From: an uncultured bacterium
Lineage (GTDB): Bacteria > Planctomycetota > GCA-002687715
DNA: 40,993 bases
NCBI GenBank assembly: GCA_902826835.1
Contig: CADEGH010000042.1
Span: forward strand, 1-40,993
Reading direction: 5' to 3'
How positions within the stretch are numbered: the first letter of the stretch is position 1; the number at the start of each line of letters is the position of its first letter. Below, one piece after another: positions 1 to 9,600 of the stretch. The position numbers and the translations under genes were made by a program. The notes under the pieces are model-generated. The model was not told where the DNA came from and did no database searches. It saw only the letters and a program-made list of their open reading frames with translations.

Positions 1-1293
1 GAGCAGCATCCGCGCGAGACCACGACCACGGATGTCCCGGAGTCGGAGCGCGTCTGCAGCACCTGCCAGGCGCCGATGAAGCCCATCGGGGAAGGGGACG
101 TCTTGGAGCGGGGCGACATTTCCTCGATCCGGATCACCATTCAGCGCCACGTCCGCAAGAAATACGGCTGCCCCCACGGGCACGAGGTCAAGGTCGGAGC
201 GCCGCCGCCTCCGGGATTGGTCGACCGTGCGAAGTGGACCACGGCCACCTACGCCTACCTCGCGGTCTGCAAATTTGGCGACCACATCCCCTTCGACCGC
301 TTGGAGGGCATCCTCAAGCGCCAGGGCATCCACCTCCCGAAGTCCACCATGGGGGACATGGTGCAGGTGGTGGCGGAGAAGGGGCGCCTCATCTTGGCGC
401 AGTGCCAGAAGGAGATGCTCGCCGCCTCCCACCTGCAGATGGACGAGACGCCGCTCACCGTCGTGGCCGAAGAGGGCCATGGAACGAAGCGTGGCTTTCT
501 GTGGGTGTACCGGGCACGGATCGGACCCCTTGGCCACCCCGCCACCATCGAGATGGTCTTGATGGAGTTCCACTTCTCCCGGGGGAAGGCGGTTCCTTGC
601 GGAATCCTGCGGGACTTTCGGGGAACGCTCCAGACCGACGGGTACGCCGGATACGACGAGGTCGTCAAGAATCTGGGCCTCCTGCGCGCCGGATGCTGGT
701 CCCACTGCCGGCGCCCTTGGAAGGCGGCGGAGGACCACGGAAGCGTCGAGGCCACCAAGATGATTGGCCTCATGCAGGGACTGTGGCGGCTGGAAGGCGC
801 GATCCAGAAGTGGATCCGCAAGAAAGGGCTCGACCCGAATCAAGCGCGAGAGCTGATCCGCAGAGCCCGCGCCAAGACTTCGACGCGCATCGTCGCCCGC
901 ATCGCAGCGTACAAGGCCGAACTATTGCAGGACCCCTCCATTCTGCCGAAGTCCCATCTCGGCAAAGCCCTGACCACCATGAAAAACCAGTGGGAGACCC
1001 TCCTGGTCTTCCTCTCCGATCCCGACGTGGAACTCGACACCAATGCGAGCGAACGCGCGATTCGCAACGTGGCCATCGGCCGGAACAATTGGCGGGTAGC
1101 CGGTTCACCGCGAGGCGCCCGCGTCGCAGCGGATCTCTTCTCTCTCATCGGAATGTGCAAGTCCCTGAACATCGACCCCCACGAATACCTGACCGATGTC
1201 CTCGAACGAGTTTCCCCTCACGCCGACCTCGCGGCCCTGACCCCCTGGGCATGGGCCCAGGCGAAACGCCGCTCTACCGCGAACACGAACTAA
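1..1293 (+). CDS. tnpC: IS66-family transposase TnpC, 5' end outside the window
   Basis: DDE transposase of an IS66-family insertion sequence. The reading frame is open from base 1, so the start lies upstream and 430 codons are visible. Near the N-terminus a CSTC pair (codons 19-22) and a later CPHGH form the zinc-binding region typical of IS66 TnpC. Counting from the internal Met at 76, the catalytic residues are D123 (MDETPL), D188 (QTDGYAGY) and E326 (NASERAIR). The tail contains the usual IS66 C-terminal segment (SLIGMCKSLNIDPHEYL). No frameshift is seen, so it could be active if the missing part is intact. The stop is followed within about 50 bp by a probable element end, and the next gene on the other strand is a fragment of an IS66 tnpA. 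Confidence 0.93.
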   Translation, partial: EQHPRETTTTDVPESERVCSTCQAPMKPIGEGDVLERGDISSIRITIQRHVRKKYGCPHGHEVKVGAPPPPGLVDRAKWTTATYAYLAVCKFGDHIPFDRLEGILKRQGIHLPKSTMGDMVQVVAEKGRLILAQCQKEMLAASHLQMDETPLTVVAEEGHGTKRGFLWVYRARIGPLGHPATIEMVLMEFHFSRGKAVPCGILRDFRGTLQTDGYAGYDEVVKNLGLLRAGCWSHCRRPWKAAEDHGSVEATKMIGLMQGLWRLEGAIQKWIRKKGLDPNQARELIRRARAKTSTRIVARIAAYKAELLQDPSILPKSHLGKALTTMKNQWETLLVFLSDPDVELDTNASERAIRNVAIGRNNWRVAGSPRGARVAADLFSLIGMCKSLNIDPHEYLTDVLERVSPHADLAALTPWAWAQAKRRSTANTN

Positions 1294-1308
1294 TCCCGCT
1301 CGGCTTGC

Positions 1309-1539
1309 TCAACTCCGACAGAAAGTGATCGACCGGATCAACCGGGAAGGGTCACCGTCTGCCCGCTTCCATGGGGTGGCCGGACGTGTACTCCGCCAGT
1401 ACAGGAAAGTCGCGAGGCTCAGGCCCCTCCGCCTGCAGAAGCCGACCTGGCTTTCCTGCTCCGGATCAAATTCCCCGACCAACGCGCGCATGCGCGCCGC
1501 ATGCTTCGCCCTCGCACCCACGGACTCGAAGTTCGACAT
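1309..1539 (-). pseudogene. tnpA: IS66 accessory protein TnpA, 3'-truncated fragment
   Basis: A 76-residue reading frame whose core (SQVGFCRRRGLSLATFLYWR) matches the helix-turn-helix segment of IS66-family TnpA/Orf1 proteins. The ATG at 1539 has AGGAG seven bases upstream. After the HTH the frame runs into the end of the neighbouring IS66 element and stops at 1309, so the normal C-terminus is missing. It points toward tnpC at 1-1293, tail to tail, which cannot happen inside one IS66 element (order tnpA-tnpB-tnpC on one strand). Two IS66 elements have therefore met here. The family call rests on a short motif. Confidence 0.62.
1321..1345 (-). repeat. probable right terminal repeat of the IS66 element carrying tnpC
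   Basis: Read on the minus strand this is CCGGTTGATCC followed by GGTCGATCACTTTC. It shares CCGGT and CGGTCGAT with the minus-strand sequence at 1570-1605, as expected for ends of related IS66 elements read inward. Assigned by similarity to that second site only. Confidence 0.35.
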
Positions 1540-1569
1540 CGTGAATCTCCTGGGACCCAAGATGCCGGG

Positions 1570-1605
1570 CAAAACTGGTCAATCGACCGCGGGTTCACCG
1601 GGTAG
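1570..1605 (-). repeat. probable left terminal repeat of a second IS66 element
   Basis: Read on the minus strand it contains CGGTCGATTGACCAGTTTTG. It lies about 30 bp upstream of the tnpA fragment start. It is also exactly where the upstream serine recombinase stops resembling its family (after residue 123). This is the likely insertion boundary. Confidence 0.4.
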
Positions 1606-1967
1606 GTACGGAGCAAGTCGTCGGCGTCCGTGCCCGTGAGCCCCTCCGCGGCGTACAACACCTCGACCCCGGCCTTCGAGAGCGTGTGTCTCCAATATCC
1701 CGCCTCGTCTTGTCCGGTCCGTCCAAACCTCGACACGTCGTAGACAAGCACCCCCGAGAACTTCCGGGGCTTCGCTCCCGCGTCCTCGACCATCCGGAGA
1801 AATTCCTTCCGGTCTTCGGTCATCGCCCCCGATATCGCGTCGTCGACATACTCCCGCACCACCTCGTGGCCGTTCCGGTCGGCGTAGTCGAGCAGGGCCT
1901 TCCGTTGGTCCCCAATCGATTGTTCCTGCCGATCCGTCGAGCGTCTCAAGTAGAGCACAATCTTCAT
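1599..1967 (-). pseudogene. serine recombinase, truncated after the catalytic domain
   Basis: N-terminal resolvase/invertase domain of a serine recombinase. Catalytic Ser10 lies in YLRRST. The other conserved segments are QSIGDQR (17-22), DDAISG (42-47) and VYDVSRFGRTGQD (75-87). Family members of the large type continue for several hundred residues after TDADDLLR. Here similarity ends at residue 123, the probable IS66 boundary, and the frame then reads through IS66 sequence. The domain that binds DNA is missing, so the protein is presumably inactive. The ATG at 1967 overlaps the upstream stop as ATGA, making it the last gene of a coupled cassette. Confidence 0.85.
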
Positions 1968-2158
1968 GTCGAATCTCCCTCGGAGGCGGTCTTCGGCCCC
2001 CGCTCGTCGCACACAGAGCCACGTTCTTTCCCACCCATCAAGCTCGCTTCTTTCCGCCAGAGAAGACCGACGATGATCCGCACGGCCTCCAGCGCCCGAG
2101 GATCCTCCTCGCCCACCTCGACCCGAACGCGGAGGTCCATTTGACCCTTCGGTTTCAT
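1964..2158 (-). CDS. small protein of the recombinase cassette (64 aa)
   Basis: A 64-residue protein not assigned to a family. Its first half (from MKPKGQMDLRVRVEVGEE) looks like a beta strand followed by a helix (ALEAVRIIVGLLW). The second half is charged and probably disordered. It is supported mainly by layout: its ATG overlaps the upstream stop as ATGA (2155-2158) and its own TGA overlaps the recombinase ATG in the same way (1964-1967). A longer upstream extension of the same frame is open, but it lies antisense-free within the previous gene and is not needed. Confidence 0.6.
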   Translation of the reverse strand: MKPKGQMDLRVRVEVGEEDPRALEAVRIIVGLLWRKEASLMGGKERGSVCDERGPKTASEGDST

Positions 2159-2421
2159 GCCTGGGCCTCCAGGTGCGTGGCCACCGCCTCGAGGATGGCG
2201 TTCTCGATCTTCTTCCTGGCCTCGCTGCTCGCCGGGCTCGCGACCGGCCGCCCGTTCGGCTGCTTCGGCCAGGTGATCGCCAGACTTCCGTCGAGCGACC
2301 GCCGGAGCGCGATGCCATCGACAATCACCGCGCCCGCGAGGGTCACCCGGATCCAACCGAGGATGCCGCTCGCCCGGTGGGCGGCGTCCGCCACCGTGAA
2401 CTTCAAATCGGTGATGGTCAT
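2155..2421 (-). CDS. SpoVG-like small protein (88 aa)
   Basis: An 88-residue protein. The segment GILGWIRVTLAGAVIVDGIA followed by LRRSLDGSLAITWPKQ has the strand pattern of SpoVG (short beta strands, a VDGI turn, then a basic strand). SpoVG proteins bind nucleic acid, and a DNA- or RNA-binding regulatory role in the cassette is an inference. The C-terminal helix (SEARKKIENAILEAVATHLE) fits the same fold. The ATG at 2421 was chosen over a GTG at 2550 because it overlaps the stop of the small zinc-ribbon gene as ATGA and starts where similarity begins. Confidence 0.65.
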   Translation of the reverse strand: MTITDLKFTVADAAHRASGILGWIRVTLAGAVIVDGIALRRSLDGSLAITWPKQPNGRPVASPASSEARKKIENAILEAVATHLEAQA

Positions 2422-2543
2422 GGCCGAGGCCCTCCGGTCGCGTTGATTGATCCGTGCCAGCCGCACCACGGGCAACGCACCCAGGCTTCCGCGACTGGGC
2501 GGCATTGGTGATTGCAATGCGGGCAGGGGAGGTCGGGGCTCAT
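2418..2543 (-). CDS. 41-residue zinc-ribbon protein
   Basis: A very small gene. It encodes two metal-binding knuckles, CPHC (residues 7-10) and CPWC (24-27), in the arrangement of a minimal zinc ribbon, with a further Cys14 and His9, His12 and His30 nearby. Function unknown; nucleic-acid or protein binding would be typical. Support comes from the paired CxxC motifs and from both ends: its ATG overlaps the stop of the upstream gene as ATGA (2540-2543) and its TGA overlaps the SpoVG-like ATG (2418-2421). Confidence 0.7.
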   Translation of the reverse strand: MSPDLPCPHCNHQCRPVAEAWVRCPWCGWHGSINATGGPRP

Positions 2544-2878
2544 GGGTCACCCCCTTCCAACTGGAGAGCCACCACGAAGATCTCTTCCCAGGTGGGGGTC
2601 CTGACCGCGAGGTCGCAGCCCAACGCCGCCAGGGCCGCCGTGGTGGCCACGGCGCCGAATCTCGTGCCGAGCGACATCACGTTTGGGCGGGGGAAGTCGG
2701 GGGGCCACCAGGCCTCGATGACAAGCCTCTTAAGTTGGTCGCGGCAACGCCGGGCAAGCTCCATGAGATCCGTAGGGATGTTGCTCTCCGGCGCGTTGAA
2801 GCGGAGACCACCATCCCGATGAACGCTCAGCACGACCCTTCGGCGCCGGAGCTCGGACAGCAGGTTCTCGGCTCTCAT
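2540..2878 (-). CDS. TubC_N docking-domain-like protein (112 aa), first gene of the recombinase cassette
   Basis: The N-terminal 50 residues follow the pattern of the TubC N-terminal docking domain: LLSELRRRRVVLSVHRDGGL, then a short strand (RFNAPES), then LARRCRDQLKRLV. In natural-product enzymes that domain mediates docking, and stand-alone copies also occur on mobile elements. The remainder contains a WPPDF turn and ends with TWEEIFVVALQLEGG. The ATG at 2878 has GAGGGCGAG directly upstream. It is the first of five translationally coupled genes. Its role is unknown. Confidence 0.68.
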   Translation of the reverse strand: MRAENLLSELRRRRVVLSVHRDGGLRFNAPESNIPTDLMELARRCRDQLKRLVIEAWWPPDFPRPNVMSLGTRFGAVATTAALAALGCDLAVRTPTWEEIFVVALQLEGGDP

Positions 2879-3632
2879 ATCTCGCCCTCAACTCGCGAGG
2901 AGATTGTCGCGTGTAACGAAACGATTTCGCACTCGAGGGGGTAGAGCAGGGGGGATCGATAGGACATTGACGCACCCGCCGGGCCTTGATCGAACGTCGC
3001 CCCCCTGGGACCGGTCACCCGCGGTCCTGCGTTCAGCCGCGTCACCTACCAGCTCGTCCCAGGGGCGAACCCGGGCGCCCGTGGCGCGGGCAACGCGACC
3101 GTCCAAGCCCAGGCCGAGGCGGCGGAGACGGCGAAACCTGGTCGCCCGCGTTGGCAGTCGACGGGCCCGCCACCTGAGTGCAGCACGTGGGCTCCTGCAC
3201 CCCGATCGGACAGCACGGAGGACCTCGGCCGCCGGAGCGTGACTCTTTGGTTGGGTCGGTGACGATCGAACTCCAAGGGCGAAGCGGACCGCTTCGTTCA
3301 GGAATCAACCTCGACACCGCGGGCGATCGGCTCGGTGCCTCTCGGACGGGATTCGGTGAGGAAAAAAATTTCAGGAATTCTGACCCAAACCGCTCCAGGT
3401 AGCGTTTTAGGGTTGTGGTGAAACGTACGCAGGAATTCGACCTGATCCCCACGCGAACACCTGGCAGTGCCGGACGGCTGCTGCCCCCTCCCTTGGTGAC
3501 TCTTCAGCCCATCCCCTCGGGGCGCACTTTGGGGTGCAACTCGTCGGCGCTGAGCGCAGGGGGGTGCGAACCTCTTCGATGTTCCTGTCTTCTCAACCAA
3601 TGCACTCAGGTTGCCCGAGCACGGAGAATGAT
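2879..3632. other. spacer with no convincing gene
   Basis: About 750 bases between the divergent recombinase cassette and the Rhs gene. Open frames on both strands here are rich in Arg, Pro and Gly, lack recognisable domains and overlap one another, as expected by chance at this GC content. The promoters of the two divergent units must lie here, but I cannot place them reliably. Confidence 0.5.
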
Positions 3633-6600
3633 ATGTCCCAGGATTTGACCGGGGGGCCCCCGCGGCCCGGTGATGGAACCATGCGCAATCTCCCCACAAG
3701 GTGCCAGAGCATCCGGTTGATGCTGCCGGTCTTGGCCTTCGTGGCTCAGCTCGGTTTCACTCAGGCTCAGCCGAGCAACCCGCCCCACAGCATCATGGTC
3801 TGCCCCACCTACCCGGCGCCTCTACAATTGCCGCCATCTGTCGAGGCTTGGCTGGCAGACCCGGCAACCTTCACGCCGCCATTCGGACTAGGCCCACCCC
3901 AGGGCGGGGGCGGGCAATGCATGCAATTGTTCTGCTCCTCTGCAACAACTGTGACTTGGACAGCATTGACGCCCCTGGCCAGCGCTGGGCTTCCAATGTG
4001 GCGGATGGAGAATGGTCAACCTGGTCTGCCTCCGGTCGTACGTATGAGCGATGGCAGCTACAAAGAGTATCGAGAGTGCGGATTCACCTTCAAGCCGGGA
4101 TACCGCCCAAATGAAAATTGCTTTGGAATGAGCCCGAACGTTTGCCCGGAACATCCACTTCCGGTGTGCTGGGACGATGACAATGACGGGATCTGCACGT
4201 GGTCGGATCCCACTGAAGATCTCGAGGCAAAGCTGGAGGAAGCCAGAATCAACGCCGGGAGCAATGCTGCGGCTGTCTATCAAGCATCGCTGCTGCACGA
4301 TATCGACGGTGATGGAATTGTGGGCGTGCTGGACGCCACTCCGAAGGGCTTTACGACTCCAACCGCTTGGCCGCCAGGCTGCGTGCTTCCTGTGCCGGAT
4401 TCGCTGGGCAGCTTTCCGGCCGGAGGGAAGTGGTTCAGTGGCATTCCCGAACCCGTTGAAATCAATCTGTTTGGGCTCTTGCCAACTGATCCGGCAGGGT
4501 TCGAGGCGGCACTGCGGATTCTCCTTCCTGGCAGCTTACCTCCAGACGCAAATCCGCAATCGTTCCTTGGCCCACTTGGATCTTCTCAGATGGATTTGGC
4601 TCCCCCATCTGGTCAATTTACCGTCGCAGATGTTGTGGCAGCCGCTGCCCAGAAGCTTGACACCACGAAGAACAGCCTAAATGAAGCTATACAGAACTTC
4701 AATCAAGCAACGGTCGCTATCACCCGGGGCGAACATGCTGAACAAGTAAGCGCTTTGGGGCGTCTCGGCGGCTTGCTTGCCGACGTCCTGATCGGCATTC
4801 ACAGCAAAGCCGAAGGCCCCGAGTCCGAAGCGAATTCAAGAAGAGAGTACCTTAGCTTCCTGTTCGGACTTAAGGAAGCAATTGACACAGCCACAAGCCA
4901 AGTCGTGGGTACACAAAGAGTTCTAAATGAACTAGCGAAGCAAAAAGTCAGTGGTGCGACCGGATTACCAATAAATCATCCGGATGTCGTGCGGATTCTC
5001 AAAGCCTTCGAAGACCAGCAAGCTTTGGCGTTCAGTGGTGGCGCAGCACTCAAGAATCTAGTAATTGACAATGGTACGAGTGTCGAAGTCAAGATTCGGG
5101 CTTACGACGCGTCGGGGGAGCTTCAAGAACTGGGGACGTTCACAATCCTCAAGCAGAAACCCGACTTGACGACAACCGCAGGTGACCCCGTTGACGTGGC
5201 CAGCGGAGCATTGATACACGAGTGTGAAGACCTCCATGTGCCAGGAAGGGGTGTCGATCTTCGTATCACAAGGCACTACAGTAGCCTGCGGCAGGCCACG
5301 GGCCCGTTCGGGGTGGGGTGGTCCGCGCCGCTTCTCGACATGCGACTCATCATTGGTCGGTACGTAGGTGACGACCTCATCGAGATGGACCGTGGTGACG
5401 GAACGCGATCACTGTTTTGCAAGAAAACTAATGCTAATGGTGAATCCCTTTGGGAAGGACTCTTGGGTGAGTTCGGGAAGATGAGCTTGGATCGCTGGCC
5501 GACCAAGCAATGCCAGGTCAGCGGTTTTTGGAACTACCGCGAACCAGGGGGACTCGTTTATCGATTTGGTCCACCTGTCTATGTTCCAGGGGCAGGTGGA
5601 TACATGATATCGTGGCTCATGGAAGTCTCGGACCTCCATGGAAATGCCATAGTCTTCAGACGCAACCAGCGGGGTCAGGTGACGAGTATCGTGGATACGC
5701 TTCACCGCGAGTACACTCTGCATTACGACCCACAGCGCCATCTCGTAACTGAAATCACGGGGCCTGGCGGAGTTCAAATATCCTACGAGTACGACCAGGC
5801 AGCCTACAGTTTGCCAGTGCCCCCGAATCCTCCCGCGAACTCCCCGCCGTCACAGGTTTGGTATCGCGATACACTGCTGAGCGTCCAGAAGGCGCCAGTC
5901 GAACACGTCGGGGTAGCTGGCATCGGAATTCTCACTACCGGACGCCCGACTGAGGCTTATCAATGGTTGGAGGATCCGGCTGGTTTTGTCCAGAAACCAT
6001 GGTCAATCCTCAACAACAAGATTGTTTCCATAGCTCGCAACTTTGAGGCGCCGCTCGTTGAAGTCACTTACGGAACCAATCCCCAGGATCTCCACACTTT
6101 CGGACGCGTCATAGGCCAGACTTCTCTGGGCGGAACGACGGCCTTCAAGTACAGCACTTTGCCAACTCCTGTACAAGTGGATCCATACGGTCAAGAGGCT
6201 GCCTTCCTGACAGAGATGAGGGCTCCCGAAGGAGTCGTATCGAAGTTCATCCTCGGCGAGAATCGTGCGCTGCTGCGAAAGGAAGTATCTGTCAGGCGAG
6301 ACAACGATGGAGACTTCCTACCCGATGGTCCATCGATGGAGCCATTCGAGTGGCACGTAACCAAGCGAGTCTTCGATGACGATGATCGGTTGTTGGAGGA
6401 AATAGTAGCTACAGACACGAGCTTCACGAGTGGGCCAAGGTTGCGGACTGAGCTGATTTACGACTTCCAAAATCCTGACCGCCTCCAGCAACGCAACCTC
6501 TTGGAGCGTAGGACCTTTGCCTCGTTGACCGGATTAGGTGAGCCTCCAGTAAGGATCGAGACGTTTCAGTACGACCCTGTATCCCAACAGGTGAGTCAAT

Positions 6601-9600
6601 TCGTGGATGCCGGTGGACGGCCATTCACCGCGATGTACGTTCACCAAGAGCATGCACTTCAGACAACCCAGGACCTCTTCGGGGTTGCTGGATTCGATCT
6701 CAACCTTGCCGGGTGTTCATGGGGTCTTGGCGATCTGAATCTAGACCTCCAGGCGTTCCCGACTATTCAATTGGGGGGCGTGTTGTTTGGATCTGTGGGT
6801 TTGCCAGCGAGGTATGACCAGCCGCTTGTATTCGAGGTGCCTGACCTGAATGCATCGGGTGCCTATCGTACACCCCGGCATTTCGTGCAGTACAACGAGT
6901 TCGGCCAAGTCACCGGTCTTAAGGAAGATGAAAAACCATGGTCTTTGGTCACCTACACAGCGGGATATCCCGCCAGTTCCACGTTGGCGATCCCGACAGA
7001 GAACCACGCAAGCATTTTCACTTTCGATCCGATGACTGGGCGCCTGCTCTCTGTGGCCGCCCCAGACGGGTCCGTCACTTCCCACCAGTATGACGCTCGG
7101 GGCCTGCGCACGATCTCGGTGAAGGCACCAGCGCCTTCCGGCGAACCAAGAAACTGCATAGCCAGCGAGACTTACTACGACTTGGGGGGCCGCCCGGTCG
7201 GCGGACGCGGTCCATACTTCCATTCAACGGGCGCGGTTAGCTACGGTGCCAGCCTCGCCCAGGATCTGGACTGGGTCCGCTCGTATGATCCCTTGGATCG
7301 CTTGCTCACGGAGAGCCGGATACACCGATTTGAAGGTAGCACCCAAACCTCGACAACATCGAGTGCCTATGACTCCGAGGGGCGCCTGACCGCGAGTATC
7401 GGGCCCACTGGAATTCGGGTGGAGAATACTCACGACAGCGTCGGGAATCTCGTCGCGCGTTGGAGATGGGATAGCCAGGGAGGGCCTCAGGGCATCTGGA
7501 CATACGCATTCGATCCATTGGGACGATTGATACGCGAGGAATCGCCCTCACCGATGGGATCCACGCTTGGTCCGGTGGTGACGACCCACGAGTACGACGG
7601 GTACGGAAATCTCGTGGCATCGGTGCGGCCAGACGGGGGGCGTACGGAGTTCTCCTATGATCCGTGGGATCGCGTGACGGTGCAGGTGCGTAAGTCGCCT
7701 ACAGGCCAAGTGGTCGCGCATTCAACCACGACTTACGACTCACTGGATCGGCCCATCGACCAATCTGAAGGGCACTTTCTCATTGATGGTGCTACGGGAA
7801 CCGTGGTGCCAGCCAGTCCCGCCTTCTTTCAGACGCTTAGCGGCTATGGCCCTCATGGCCAGGTCACTCGCGTGAGGGTTGGAGATTCCGGGACCATGAC
7901 CCGGACTGATTACGACTCTCACGGTCGCGTCGTGGCGACCTGGGTAGGTCAAGACAATCTGGTGGGCGAAAGCATCGAAAGAGACGGGTTGGGCAGGCCG
8001 CATGTCCTTCGCACCCATCGGGACCACACGAGCGGATCCTCCGCTGTTTCTCAACAGACAGTTCGTTCACTGTGGTATGGCCCCTATGGCTGGGTGGAAC
8101 AGACGCAGGATGAGCTCGGGGTGGATACGTTGACACGATACAACGCCCGAGGCGACGAAATTTTCAAGACCAGACTCGGTCATTCCCTCGTCACGATGAG
8201 GGATAACTACGGGAGGGAGAGGCGTGTAACCGAAGATGGGTCATTGGGGGTCCAGCGCACGCACGAAAAGACGTGGACGATCCTTGGGCACCTGGCGACG
8301 TTTACGGACGCAAAAGGAAACCAGAACGAGCTTCAGTACGACGCTCTGGGGCGACTGGCGGCCAAGGTGCATCCGGATCTGTCGGCTGAGATATTTACTT
8401 ACGATATCCGCGATCTATTGATCAGCCACACGACCCCAGGGGGAGTAGTCCGCACCCACACCTACGACACCATGGGTCGTTTGGTCGAACTCAACGCGAT
8501 CGGTGCTATGGCCGACGTGGAGCGCCGATTTCTCTACGACGCTCTCGATAGACCTTGGTCGATCTCGGAGGCAGTAGAGGGCCTGCCTCCTGTCGTGCAT
8601 CAACAGTCCCGCACATCGAACGGCACCCTTGTCGAAGACGATCTTTTCATCGATGGCCTATCGGATGGTCGATTCACTGTCAGTCTGGACACGACCGGGC
8701 GCCCCAGTGTATTGGGTTGGCCGTCGGGCCTCACGATCGGATTAGATTACGACACGAGAGGACGACCAACGAATTGGACTGCGGATGTGGGTACTAACCT
8801 TGAGCGCCCAATTGCAGAAAACGCAAAGCCGTTTGGGTTCGACGGGTACACGGAGATCGACGTTGCAGGGGGAGGCTCCCTGAGCTTCACCAGGAACGCA
8901 GGCAACCAAATCACGCGGAAACTGTTCACGCCTGCATCCGGAACCAATCGACTGGGTGCGGATTACTCCTGGGACCTCCGCGGCAATCTCACTGCGGAAC
9001 TGGCTTATCCATCGGAGTCCATCACATCACTTGGCTACGACTCTCTCGATCGTCTTACGCACTTCGGCTCAGGAGGTCGAGTTCAGACGTGGGCCCACGA
9101 TGCCGCTGACAACTGGACCACACATACTGATACTTCTCTACCAGCTCCTGTAACTCCTACCACAAATTCCCTGAACCAGTGCACATCCTTCGGCCCATGG
9201 AGCTCCATCAGCTACACCGGCGAGGGAGGTGAGTCAGTTAGAGATGCCGGAGGTGCTCTTTTTGTTGTATGGGGCTATGACGCCCTCGACCGCCCTCTCG
9301 GCCTCGTGGCCATGACCTCAGCGGGGTACGTCTACACCCTCAATCAGTATGACCCGCGTGACCACATAATCCGGCGGACTGACTTGTTTGGAGCGGAAGA
9401 GCGCTATCGCTATGTGGACGAGGAGCTGATCTCCCTCACAAAGGGTGGCACGACCCAAGATCTCTTTCGCGGTCCCTTCGGGATATGGCGGCATCGCTCA
9501 GCGGGGCCGACCGACGACTTCCTCTTTGTAGATGCGTTTGGCAACGTCACGGGGGTCCACGACGGTGCGCAAGTCTTGGAAAGCTGGTCGATCGATCCCT

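Noticed and set aside
2888..3106. 72-residue minus-strand frame with VRPWDELVGDA
   Set aside because: No clear start or neighbours, overlaps frames on the other strand, and only a few residues look protein-like. It may be a remnant, but I cannot support it.
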